DNA of 64,000 bases from Rhodosorus marinus (taxonomy: Eukaryota; Rhodophyta; Stylonematophyceae; Stylonematales; Stylonemataceae), in the NCBI GenBank assembly GCA_029953675.1, contig JAMWBK010000002.1, positions 3,410,001 through 3,474,000 on the forward strand, written 5' to 3'. The notes under the pieces were generated by a model. It saw nothing but the letters and a program-made list of their open reading frames with translations, was not told the origin of the DNA and ran no database searches. Within the stretch, counting starts at the first letter, position 1. Every line of letters begins with the position of its first letter. A program made the position numbers and the translations under genes. This document shows, piece by piece, positions 35,401-45,172 of this stretch.

Positions 35401-37020
35401 TGGTGACTGGCGACCACCCGCGCACAGCGCTTAGTGTTGCTCGCCAGTGCGGCATTTTTGAGACTGCGAAGGTGCGCTGCCTAACGCTTTTGATAGATTC
35501 AAGCCAAAAAATTGGCCTACCTCTTGCGGGTCCAGCGCTCTTCGTCTGAGATGCTAAGTGATTGAGAACTTTAGGTTCGTATTCTGAAGTTGCTCCTTGC
35601 TGAATCTCTGATGGAGCTTTTGGCAGGACACCCCGGCAATTGTGTGTGAGGCGCAGAGGGGTAAGAACCAGAGAAATGCGGATGGTTGTATATCCTTCCT
35701 TGAAGTGGGGACAATAGAAAAAAAACGGCTTCGTCGGGCGGATGTCACTCGGAGGCTGTTTTCAGACGTACATGGGAAACAGTGCAGTATCGTGATGACC
35801 GGTGCCGCCTTTCGTGCTTTGTTTGCTGAACATAGTGAGCTGAAACGACTTACCCCTGACACTAGCACAGCGGTAAGTTTGCCACTGCCTGCAAGGGAGG
35901 AGCTCTGTGATTCTTACCCTAAACTTGAGATTTGTCTTGTACGGTTGCAAGAGATTCATTTCGCAGCTGCTCAGACGATGTACAGTATTTGCGAGAATGT
36001 CCGCTGCCGACAAGACTTTGCTGGTTCGACTTATGAATAGTGAGGTTGGTTCTCTTGTTGGGATGTGTGGTGATGGGGCCAACGACGCAGGAGCGCTGCG
36101 AGAAGCAGCTGTAGGAATTTCGCTTTGCGGTGAGGAGGACGGTGAGGTTACTGCGTCTTTAGCCGCCCCCTTGACATCCAGAATCACGACGATTTGCGCG
36201 GTGGCCAGCTCGATGAAAGAGGTATTGAGCTCTCTCCAGAACGGTCGGTTTAATAGTCTTTAGGATCATGTCAGTGCAATAACTCTAGTGTCTTTTGCCG
36301 CTCTTCAACGAATAGGGCAGGGCTGCTGCATCCTGCTCGGTGGCTGCTCTAAAGTATATGTTTATGTATTCGGTCTTGCAGCTCGTGTCAGTTTCTTTTT
36401 TGTACAACTTCGGTTGTAATCTAAGCGATGGGCAGTTTCTATTCGTCGACCTCTTCCTCATCATCCCGTTGGGTGTTTTAATGGGGGAGACAGAAGCTAG
36501 CGACTATTTATGCGAGCAAAATCCACCTCGTCGTCTAACTGACAGGAGAGTTTTGTACAGTGCAATCGGCCAGGGCATCATAATGCTCGCGTTCCAACTA
36601 CTTTTGATGGCCTATTTGAGGAGTCTGGGTTACTGGCCCCCATTGGAGAGCATTCAAAGCCAGATAGGAAAAACTGGAGATTTGCTGGACAAGAACGAAC
36701 TCGTCACCGCTGTGTTCCTGTACGTCAACTTCCAGTACGTTTGGAGTTGTTGGGTATTCAATCTGGGCCCCCCATTTCGGAAGTTTTACCAGTCAAACAA
36801 GGGCTATGCTATCACTTTGTACCTAGCGACTTTCTTTTGTGCGGCGCTAACCCTCAGCCCACCGCAGATAGTCTCAAAGTTGCTTCGCATGAAAGCTTTG
36901 CCTATGACTTGTCGGATCGTCTTGACAGCTCTTGCGTTCGCCAACTTATGGGCCTGTCTGATATTGGAGAGATACGTGAACAGCCTCGGTGCTGGTTCAA
37001 GGGCTCGAGGGACCCAGTGA
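32412..37020 (+). CDS. P5B-type cation-transporting ATPase (ATP13A2-like)
   Basis: Seven exons, about 1,280 aa: 32412-33983 and 34124-34472 (boundary between them uncertain), 34627-35078, 35208-35471, 35627-35872, 35967-36221 and 36316-37020. P-type ATPase signatures are in order: actuator TGES (about 390), the M4 helix with PPALPATV, phosphorylation site DKTGTLTEDGLD formed by the exon 2/3 junction, MVTGDHPRTALSVARQCG, and the hinge MCGDGANDAGAL, followed by C-terminal membrane helices. PPALP in M4 marks the P5B group; P5A has PPELP. P5B pumps of animals (ATP13A2/3) export polyamines from endolysosomes, and the same is inferred here. A low-complexity acidic insert (about 410-440) sits in the actuator domain. 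The intron at 35079-35207 is 129 nt with no in-frame stop, so retention would insert 43 residues. Confidence 0.93.
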
Positions 37021-37289
37021 TTTCGCTTGACCGTCTATAAAGATTGTTCAACAGGTGTATTCAGCGCTTCTCACGACTCGTGTCCGCTTAGAACAATCCT
37101 GGGTCACGCCCTGCTGCGTATGCTTGTACACTGCTTGGAATTTCCGACAACGAGCCACGCAAACATCGGAAATTGGCTCATACAAGTGGCAGAAACAAAG
37201 AAATGGGACTAGGACCAAACCCAGACTATTGCAATCCAAGAGGGAGCTCCTGTTCTTAGACGCCTTTTGCGTGCGTCCAGCGACCGCCC

Positions 37290-38156
37290 TCACATCGTTC
37301 TTTGCAGCTTTGGGCGCCAGTGAGCCCATTCCACACGCCTACATGGATTAAGCAATGCGTCGAAAGTAAGACGGGTGAGCATGCGATACCCATGTGAAGA
37401 TAACGTCCACGTATCCAATGCGGACTCGACAAAGTAACCGGCTTGGGTGGATACTGTAGAGACGTCTGGACCACATTCGATGCTCTTGTGCTCCTTCTTT
37501 TCGTGAGAACCTGAAATATACTCTCGAAGCATCCTGTTCCTCTGATATACCCGCGATTTTACCGCTTCGTCGTCTGAAAACGCAGGTATTTGTGAGATCA
37601 GCACCTCCTTGTCCAGCTTCTCTAGTTCCAGCGCTAGGAGTTTCAAGTTGTTGACGGTTCTCTGGACGTCCGTTGGTTGAGATGAAAAGAGCTCGTCCTG
37701 TCCTCCCAGGAATATGAGAACCACATGAGCATCCTTAAACATACCGTCAACGAACGTGTCAACGAACAGTGACTTTCGGACCCCGTTCACTCGATCTGGA
37801 GGGTGGTCTGCTCCAGGGACCCAATCGTCAGAAATTGCACGGAAAGCTCCTGCAGAAGCCACCCGCCATATAAGCCGCAGCCCATTGGCATCTTTCTCTT
37901 TGGCCAGCATAGCCGCGAGCCTAGCAGCCAAACCCCCATTGGCAAGACCGTCTCCAATCCCATCGGCAATGCCATCACCAACGAGCAGAATCGTTCGGTC
38001 AAGGCTTCCACTCTTTCTCCAGAAGAGGCTCTGGTTAATAAAGATGCCTAGACGATGGAAAAATAAATACACGTAGAAAATCACGTTTTCATATACCCTG
38101 TACAAACTATCGAAGATGCTGAGCTCCTCCTCCTCTCCAAGCCTCTCGTCCTCCAT
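37290..38156 (-). CDS. SGNH/GDSL-hydrolase-like protein with altered nucleophile site
   Basis: Single exon, 288 aa. After an acidic N-terminus there is one hydrophobic segment (about 22-45, ENVIFYVYLFFHRLGIFI), suggesting a membrane anchor. The SGNH-like fold follows: block I reads TILLVGDGIADGIGDG, where the usual Ser of GDS is Gly. Block III is FLGGQDE in place of GxND, and block V is LSSHGYRML, keeping the His. Related algal proteins in this family have unknown function. Loss of the Ser suggests a non-hydrolytic role or another chemistry, which is inference. The 3' end faces the P5 ATPase, about 270 bp away. The ATG at 38156 is the first in frame. Confidence 0.6.
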   Translation of the reverse strand: MEDERLGEEEELSIFDSLYRVYENVIFYVYLFFHRLGIFINQSLFWRKSGSLDRTILLVGDGIADGIGDGLANGGLAARLAAMLAKEKDANGLRLIWRVASAGAFRAISDDWVPGADHPPDRVNGVRKSLFVDTFVDGMFKDAHVVLIFLGGQDELFSSQPTDVQRTVNNLKLLALELEKLDKEVLISQIPAFSDDEAVKSRVYQRNRMLREYISGSHEKKEHKSIECGPDVSTVSTQAGYFVESALDTWTLSSHGYRMLTRLTFDALLNPCRRVEWAHWRPKLQRTM

Positions 38157-39529
38157 TCATGCGATGAAGCTGTGCTACAACAAAATAACTCCTAAAACGC
38201 GTACAGCTTCTTTTCAAGTGTCCAGATAAGAAAAGTTGTCTATTCCTTTCGCCTTCTCACAAAGATCTGAGCCCCTACACACTACGACCGACGCGCGTTC
38301 CGACGATTCGGAGATGATGAATATGACGAGCTTGTATCTTGCATGGGAGGGTTGTGCCCTGGCACGGTAAAAATTAATTCACAGACCCGGATTGTGGGAG
38401 GCGCAGCAGTCGAAAAGTAGCAGTGTGGCTGACGAACACCTCCTTTGCCTCCGAAATTTGTTGATCAAGCCAATTCAGGTATGTGTTAGCGCTAATTACG
38501 AAACTGATCCTCGGGCACTCCACAAACCCTACTCGCCTGCACAGCTCTGCTCGTTCGGTTGGCTTCCAGGGTCAGATGGGCTAAGCTGGACGAACTGAGA
38601 AGGGTTGGGCTCCTTGTGGACGAAGTCTATAGTCTTGTGTTGCATTCGGTAGCACGCCTTAGAGTATTTAGGACGACACCGTGGATGGTGCCCTGGCCAG
38701 AATTTGAACGCTGTTGTGAACATTTTATTCTCAAAAGGCTTTTCATTCGTGATGAGCTTGGTTGGAAGCGGTTTGTTTTCAACTGCGTCCTTAATTTTGG
38801 AAGCTTGGTCAACAGTGTTCAGCTGAGTGCCAGTTTTGTATCTCTTTCATATAAAACATGCAGCATCAGAGCCACAGTGCTGTTTTGAAATTTTTGCCAG
38901 ATGACAAGGTCGGTTGTTTCAGTGGCTGAAGTGTGTCGGCGTGAAGAATAGTCTCGCACGGACGGGAACAGGGCGTTTCCGAGCTGTCAGTGAAAGGGTT
39001 CTCAGCCTTTGCCCAATGCTCCCTGACTCTAGGAGGATCAGCTTTTCCAAGTTGAAAGGGTATGCAATACTTGGACAAGTCCTGAATATTCTTCCGCGCA
39101 GGCTATGGGCCTCGTTTTCAGCAGGCCGAGCTCGACGGAATGTTCTATTTTGGAAGAGCGTAAAGGCTTGACATAACCTGCGCTCTCTTCTATGAGGAGG
39201 GATCCGTGGTCGATTCATTTGCTTCCGGTCTATGAAGCATCTCGCAGGATCTCAGTTGTTCGCGTCCTCGCCATGGGAAACGCTGGATGGCATTCGGAGT
39301 CTGTGCTCATAGGTCAGCGCACTGTTCGCGGGACCAGTGGCTTCGTATCCCGGCAATGCAGCTGTTTTGAATAGACTTTTTCTTCCGACCTAGCAAACTG
39401 CGGCTGTCTTTTGCTTGTGCTTCATTTTAATTCAGTCAAGATTTTGTACACATCGCGCACGGCATGTACCCGTGGTTTCAGATGCATGCATGGGTCACTC
39501 AGGGTTAATCTACATTCGCCATGTCAGCC
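38157..39529. other. Intergenic region with weakly supported coding potential
   Basis: Several open frames on the + strand between about 38390 and 39370 have protein-like composition, but I could not join them with consistent splice phases. The best of them is listed separately. Confidence 0.35.
38570..38887 (+). other. Possible exon of an unrecognised gene
   Basis: After an acceptor-like ttccag at 38569 an open frame encodes a helical, aromatic-rich segment (VRWAKLDELRRVGLLVDEV, later FIRDELGWKRFVFN). Its phase does not match the upstream open frame ending at the donor-like CAG/gtatgt at 38478, and no start codon is evident. It may be an exon of a gene I failed to assemble, a decayed gene, or chance. 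Confidence 0.25.
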
Positions 39530-40441
39530 CTACTCAACCTCGCCCAGGTAGTCCTTAATTTCCGCTGCTGAAAGAACGCGAAAGACTTTGTCATCGCCTA
39601 CAACGCCAAGCTCAATGTTGTTTGCAGTTACTTGGCCTTCAAATCCTTCCTTGAGAGTTAATATTGAGGTATGAATTGCATCTTCCAGCTCGATGTCATC
39701 GCTGTACCTCTTCTCAAGGAACGTTTTGGCGTTCACCATGTTTTTCCCAATCGCCGAAGCTTTCCAGGCGAAGTAAGACCCGCTTGGATCCACTTGATAA
39801 AGATGCGGTCCCTCATAATCGTATCCAGCCACAAGAAGGGACACTCCGAAAGGTCTGACACCCCCAGATTGTGTATACTCCTGCATCACTGATGCAATCT
39901 GACGAACCACTTGGGAAACGGGGATCGACTCCCTATAGGTTTGGTAGTAGGTCTGCGCATTTTTTCTCGCTTTTCGAATCAACACTCGAGAATCTGGCCC
40001 CATCCCGGAGTACACCATGCCTACGTTCTCTGTCACAAGAGCAACTTTTTGAAGCGTCGTCTCGTCCATAAGCGCGGACGACATTCTCTTCTCAGTTGCG
40101 AGAACAATGCCATTGCTCGCTAGAATATTATCACAAAAAAGAACAAAAGAACCACAATGAGCACACAATAATAGAGATGAACAATCGAATGGGTCAAATC
40201 GGATCCCATCCACCCCATGCGAAATTCAGGAACAGTGCGAATAAATCAACGCGAGCTATGCCTTTGTAATAACTGCTTTGAATTTTGAAACCTTGAAAGC
40301 GATTTGAGATTCGAATACCATACCTTTAATACCCAAAGAAGTAGCACCAGCGGCAACCGCGTTCAAAGCATACTCAATCTGGGTCAACTTTCCGCTCGGA
40401 CTGAACGTTGTCAGCGAGAACGAGTAATCAGATTCCCCCAT
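39530..40441 (-). CDS. PSMA2: 20S proteasome subunit alpha type-2
   Basis: Two exons on the minus strand (40324-40441, 39530-40119) give 235 aa, matching human PSMA2 (234 aa). The N-terminus has the alpha-subunit signature [20 protein letters not shown]. Across the junction [16 protein letters not shown] continues the first beta strand and the conserved Lys-rich turn. Downstream, [36 protein letters not shown] and the C-terminal DYLGEVE tail fit alpha2 rather than the other six alpha types. Alpha subunits form the gated outer ring of the 20S core and are not proteolytic. The donor is gtatgg and the acceptor ttctag, giving an intron of 204 nt. Confidence 0.96.
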
Positions 40442-40484
40442 ATCCTCTTCTAGATAGCCGGTCTATTTCAATTTTCCATGCACA

Positions 40485-40575
40485 ACACCTGGACTTCAGT
40501 ACATCGCAACCCCACAACCCACCCACTCACACACCTGGACTTCAGTACATCGCAACCCCACAACCCACCCACTCA
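40485..40575. repeat. Two-copy tandem repeat, period 46 bp
   Basis: The unit begins acacctggacttcagtac and ends with C/A-rich sequence. Copy 1 is 40485-40530; copy 2 is 40531-40575, identical over its length. It lies just upstream of the alpha2 start codon. Confidence 0.9.
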
Positions 40576-41321
40576 TCTCACAACCCGATTAGGATCGTGA
40601 AAGCGTGCAGTGAATCATTTCCATTCAAAAGCTCGACAGCACCCGATCGATAAAAATCGCCAGGGAGAGCCCCAGGGACGAGGTTCATTGAGCCCTTCTA
40701 GTTCAACGTTGATCCAACCATTTTCTGGTAGATTAACTTAAAAAAAGGATGTTAGGGAGAAAGCATAGCTGTGCAAACACAGTTTTTAACTTATACCGGT
40801 TTTTAGGTCTTAACAAGACCTAAACCCTCTTAATCATGTGAACCTGATTGGCCTGGCCGTGTTCCTGATTCGGTTGTAAGCGTTAACACTAGTCATAATA
40901 GTAAGTCCTCAAATGGATGTTGTGTATTCCACTTTAGCCGATTGTAACTTAAATTGTGGAAACTTTTAGTTTGGAGTGTTCTTAATTTTGACGACGGCTT
41001 GACATTCTCTGTCCGTGTTCGGACTCTTGGAAACCTGAAAGTCCGGACCTCAAAATTATAGTGGTCATGAAACTGTGCACTCTTGTAGCCATCACCAAGC
41101 ACCTAGCAACCTAGCGCAACGCAAGCCTGACAGATCGGTTTAGTCGGAGGTCAAGGTTCCCAAATGAAGGAGCCTACGAAGAGCACAAAGAGCCTGCAGG
41201 CAGAGCAGAGGCAGCGCTACAGCCCCAGAGTGTCAGCCTCAAAGAAGCGTATAGTCAAGATATTGTACATAAAGACCAACGAAGCGCACTTGGGTCCAAG
41301 AGCTCGATGAGTATCCGAACA

Positions 41322-41443
41322 AGGATGAGCTCCTCGAAGATCTACTTGACGAGCCTATTGAAAGTGTGCCTCTCCGAATTGAGGATGAGCTCCTCGAAGA
41401 TCTACTTGACGAGCCTATTGAAAGTGTCCCTCTCCGAATTGAG
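41322..41443 (+). repeat. Two-copy tandem duplication, period 60 bp, open on the + strand
   Basis: Copies at 41322-41381 and 41382-41441 differ at one position (gtgcc versus gtccc). Because 60 is a multiple of three, the + strand stays open and encodes two copies of the acidic 20-residue unit beginning DELLEDLLDEP and ending VPLRIE. The surrounding open frame runs from about 41273 to the stop at 41476-41478 and lacks an ATG. Confidence 0.9.
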
Positions 41444-42256
41444 GGATTGAGATGGTCCGCCAGTCGGGAATTCTCCTGAAACCTATCGCATAAAAACATA
41501 GTTTTGTGCGCATTTATACCTCTTAATCTGCTCAAGACAGACGTCAATATTAAGGGTTCTTCCGTACATCTGAACCCCTCGCGCAAAAAAGTGTCCCAAG
41601 TGGAAAAACCAAAAAGGTATAAAAATTCATGATTGGATCCCAAAAGGGGCGCTAATTGACAGTTTTCACAATGGCACATCTCTGCCATTTACGTAACATA
41701 ATCCTTTTTTTAAGAATCCAATGTCGGCTTCTGTGGTTACCTGTGCGATTATCAAGGGTCTTGACGAGCGTTTTTCAGCGTAAATTACTCTCCTCTCAGA
41801 GAGGAATACAAAAAATTGATTGTTCACTTTCAGGATTTGACGGAGATTATTTGGTACTATTTTGGTAATCTCATCATCTTCATGAGATGCTAGTAAGCTG
41901 ATCATGGTTTGTCGGGAGCTGGCAGCATAAGATATTAAACACATCACCCGGAAGGCCGTCCGATTTTCACTCGAGATTTTACTTTCTTGTTGCTTTCTTT
42001 CACGGAGCAGCTTTCCAATGCAAAACACGGTTTCGACGAAAAAACAGGTCTTAATTGTCTGACTCTTGCAGGGGTCACACGGATTCCTTGGGCAGATTCC
42101 TGTCTGAAGCGACTTGATCTTCAACTGGTTGCACTCGTTCCGGTACTGGAATGAGAGAAGCCGAGCGCGCCGAGTTTCAGTTGCTGAGTGGCTGGTTGTA
42201 CTGTCTGCACATGTTGTAAAGCGGGAGAGGGTGAAGCTTTTCGAGCCGAGACTGTC

Positions 42257-43696
42257 ATGGAGTTCAGGGTAAAGCTGACGGATGAAGCTGAGGACGATGA
42301 TGCCGTCTTTGGCAATCCTGGAACGGCCTCTTTGAAGCGACGGGCGACTCTATTGCGTTATGAGGAGATCCATGAATCACGGGACAAAGAACTGACTCAG
42401 GACGGGGAGAAACTCGTGGGATTCAAACCCCTAAGGAAAACTGGAGTTATTTATGTAACAGAGCAGGCAGTGAAGAAAGGATTCTCGCCGTCCGATCCCT
42501 CATGGGCAAACTTTGGTCAGGGTGCACCTGAAACGGGGGATATATCTGGAGCTCCTTCTCGGCCAAAGCTCGTGGATATCCCTCCCGAATTCGAAGAGTA
42601 CGCTCCTGTTAGTGGTACCGCCGATCTCCGGGTAGCGATCGCGAATTACTATAACGAATGGTTCCGCCAGGGGCAAGCAACGCTGTACACTGCCGACAAC
42701 GTTTGCGTTGTGCCGGGCGGTCGAGCAGGTCTCACAAGGATAATGTCCTGCATTGAGAACGCGATGGTCGGCTACTTTTTGCCGGACTACACGGCCTATT
42801 CCGAGGCTTTGGGTCTGTTCCAATCAATTGTTCCCGTCCCAATTCCACAATCCAGCAAGTTTGGAATGGAGAAGCAGATGCCGGCTAACTACCTCGACGA
42901 GCTGGTGTCTAGGATGGACCTCGGGGCCATCCTCATGTCGAATCCATGCAACCCAACCGGGGCAGTTCTCCGAGGGAGAGACCTCGCGGCCTATGTTGAA
43001 ATAGCTAGAAGGTGGGGCTGTGCGATGGTTATGGATGAGTTTTACTCGCACTATTTGTATCTGGACGACGATGAACTGAAGGACAGTGGGGACCCGCCCA
43101 TGGTTAGCGCAGCGGAGTTCGTGCAAGACGTGAACAGTGATCCTGTTCTGCTTGTGAACGGGCTTACCAAGGGGTGGCGGTTGCCGGGTTGGCGATTGTG
43201 CTGGGTAGTCGGTCCAAAGAAGCACATTGATTTGATCAGCGCTGCGGGAAGCTACCTGGACGGAGGAGCCAACGCTCCGTTTCAGCATGCTGCTCTTCCA
43301 CTATTACAGCACGACTACGTGCGTCAGGACGTGCTTTCGCTGCAAGCTCATTTTCGGGCCAAACGGGATTATATGCTCGGCGAGCTGAAGAAATTTAGGA
43401 TACACCCAAGGAAGTGTCCGGAAGCAACTTTTTACCTGTGGTTGGACTTGTCAGAGCTCCCTGACCCGATAAACGACGGCCTGGAATTCTGCCATGAGCT
43501 GTTGGAGGAAAATGCAATAGTGATCAATGGAATCTGGTTCGATCTCTCGCCGCGGGGCTTGAGAAGACATGCCGCGTACGGGCCATGTGCAAACTTCATT
43601 CGGCTTTCCTATGGACCTCCAATGGAGGAGCTTAAGGTCGGCGTAAAAGCGATTGAAAGGGTTTGTCGGAAACACGGAGTTGAAACGGCTATGTGA
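42257..43696 (+). CDS. PLP-dependent class I/II aminotransferase, bacterial-type
   Basis: Single exon, 479 aa. The fold-type I core is clear: LRVAIANYYNEWF, GGRAGLTRI, the NPCNPTG motif, Asp of VMDEFYSHY that contacts the PLP ring nitrogen, and the Schiff-base Lys within NGLTKGWRLPGWRL. The C-terminal domain ends with the substrate-carboxylate Arg region FIRLSYGPP. The segment WANFGQGAPETGDISGAP and VGYFLPDYTAYSE resemble bacterial aminotransferases of unknown substrate more than plant ACC synthases or eukaryotic aspartate/alanine aminotransferases. The gene has no intron and shows no obvious targeting sequence beyond about 50 extra N-terminal residues. Lateral origin is an inference. The ATG at 42257 is the first in frame. 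Confidence 0.85.
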   Translation: MEFRVKLTDEAEDDDAVFGNPGTASLKRRATLLRYEEIHESRDKELTQDGEKLVGFKPLRKTGVIYVTEQAVKKGFSPSDPSWANFGQGAPETGDISGAPSRPKLVDIPPEFEEYAPVSGTADLRVAIANYYNEWFRQGQATLYTADNVCVVPGGRAGLTRIMSCIENAMVGYFLPDYTAYSEALGLFQSIVPVPIPQSSKFGMEKQMPANYLDELVSRMDLGAILMSNPCNPTGAVLRGRDLAAYVEIARRWGCAMVMDEFYSHYLYLDDDELKDSGDPPMVSAAEFVQDVNSDPVLLVNGLTKGWRLPGWRLCWVVGPKKHIDLISAAGSYLDGGANAPFQHAALPLLQHDYVRQDVLSLQAHFRAKRDYMLGELKKFRIHPRKCPEATFYLWLDLSELPDPINDGLEFCHELLEENAIVINGIWFDLSPRGLRRHAAYGPCANFIRLSYGPPMEELKVGVKAIERVCRKHGVETAM

Positions 43697-43882
43697 CCTT
43701 AGCTGCGATATTAGTTAGAGCTAGTGGCAAGCGTGTGGTTTGTTGTTTCCCGGCCTGACTTCAGTCGCCAGGACTGAATGAGAGTTTGCCTATCGGGGTG
43801 CGGGGAAGATGTGCCTCCGGATTGCTTTAATGTCACCTGCGCGTTTGACCATTTTAAATTGACTGGAAATCTCGTGCGTTGC
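43697..43882. other. Convergent spacer with small hairpin
   Basis: Between the aminotransferase and the beta-propeller gene. ttcagtc / gactgaa at about 43761-43779 form a 7-bp stem with a 5-nt loop. Confidence 0.5.
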
Positions 43883-45040
43883 TTAGAAGTTAACGTCAAT
43901 ATCCGCAATACCAAGGGTCGTACCTGCTACGGTAATGAAGGTCTCAGTGGCCTGCACCGGGCATCCTTTGCCATTCAAGAGCTCGAATCGGGTTACAAGG
44001 TCAGAGGCAACGCTGGCGATGAAAAGAAATCCATTCGCAACAGCTAGGTTGTGGGGTCTCTCTTCTGCGGTCATAGTGACCCGGCACAGCTTCTTCATTG
44101 GGTAAACCGTCAAGTCGAAAGTGACGATTCCCACATCTTGATTGATAATATTCCCCACATACAGCCGCTGCAGGTCCGGAGACACAACGATTCCATGTGC
44201 CGAAGAGGTCCATCGGGTTTGAAATTCTGCTACAATGTCCATGCTCGTTGGGTTCACCTGATAAGCTGTCCCTTGCGCCGCCGTCCCACTTTGGGCAGCA
44301 ACGAACAAGTCCGAAGATCCAGCAAGATTAACGTGAGGGTCAGAAACAGTTTTGACCCTGTTTAGTTCCTCGTACGTGAACGCATTGTACTGAACTACAA
44401 AGCCTGGGTTGGGTCTGTTAGGATCCAGTGAGACGAGCTTCAGGTACGTGATGTAAATAAAGCGTCCGTTGAGCACCACGTCGTGGGGCTCTGCGTTGCT
44501 CGAGTCAATCCATTTAGGGAACTTCGGAACAGGTATTTTTTGCTTAATAGCAGTGGTTTCAGGATTAACGATGTATGTGTTCTTGCTGCCGGGGCACGTC
44601 ACAGCGAGAAACCTGCGCGTGGTGAAGTCCTGAGTGGATATCATGTGAAATCCACCCTCACACCCAGGCACGGGGATTCTTCCTTTTCGGACTACGGAGT
44701 TATCGTCGTTGACAAAAAAGCGATAGATGTACTCACTCCCGGAGTCGGAGGAGTAAATATTGCGGCCAATGTTTGTCACATAGCCGGGTAGAACTCCGGC
44801 AGGGAGTGAGTTGACAACGTTTCCGGATAGCGAGTCAATTATATCAAGCGTTCCAGCACCTCTTACGGCAACAGCTATTATTTCGGCATGCGCAATGCCA
44901 AGTATGCACAATACTAGGACTGCAACAGAGAAGCGGACGGCAGTGGTTAGATGATGGTCCGCATATTCAATAGCTCTGTAAGCCCATGATTTCACAGCTT
45001 ACCGGTTAGCTTCATCCTGATCGCGATCTGCAGTCAGCAT
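43883..45040 (-). CDS. Secreted YVTN-type beta-propeller protein
   Basis: The main open frame (43883-44975, minus) has no ATG before the signal-like segment. Joining it to a 38-nt exon at 45003-45040 (ATG CTG ACT..., donor gtaagc) through acceptor ttacag gives 376 aa in one frame, at the price of an intron of only 27 nt. The signal-anchor or signal peptide is at about residues 26-43 (VRFSVAVLVLCILGIAHA). The rest is beta-rich, with repeated units such as YVTNIGRNIYSSDS, AEPHDVVLNGRFIY, AHGIVVSPDLQRLYVGN and PHNLAVANGFLFIAS, typical of YVTN/Lactonase-like propellers. The function is unknown; it is probably secreted or in the endomembrane lumen. A TATATAGA (45122-45129, minus) lies about 85 bp before the proposed ATG. 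A TIR element begins at 45173. Confidence 0.65.
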
Positions 45041-45121
45041 CTGCTTCACCAACACGTCGTTAGCTTGATACTGACGAGAACCGTGGTGGCAGGGTGGGAA
45101 CTGAGGACATTCACACTCCCT

Positions 45122-45129
45122 CTATATAC
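45122..45129 (-). promoter_or_regulatory. TATA-box-like element of the beta-propeller gene
   Basis: TATATAGA on the minus strand within gtatatagaggg, about 85 bp upstream of the proposed start codon. Position and sequence fit a core promoter; function is inferred. Confidence 0.4.
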
Positions 45130-45172
45130 ATTCAAGGTTGCTGTGATCTTGAACTGACGTTTACCTTGGGCA

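Larger units (their letters stand above)
40442..42256. other. Gene-poor interval with two tandem duplications
   Basis: Contains the upstream region of the alpha2 gene, a 46-bp tandem repeat (40485-40575) and a 60-bp tandem duplication (41322-41443), both listed separately. A 152-codon minus-strand open frame (41666-42124) has no recognisable domain, and I do not call it a gene. Confidence 0.45.

Noticed and set aside
38367-38384. An 18-nt stretch gtaaaa...ttcacag that could be a micro-intron joining two open frames
   Set aside because: The downstream frame has no recognised product and its next splice junction does not keep phase, so the call rests on nothing but a GT-AG pair in a short stretch.
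41666-42124. A 152-codon minus-strand open frame
   Set aside because: No domain, no supporting splice context, and an AT-rich codon composition unlike the confident genes.
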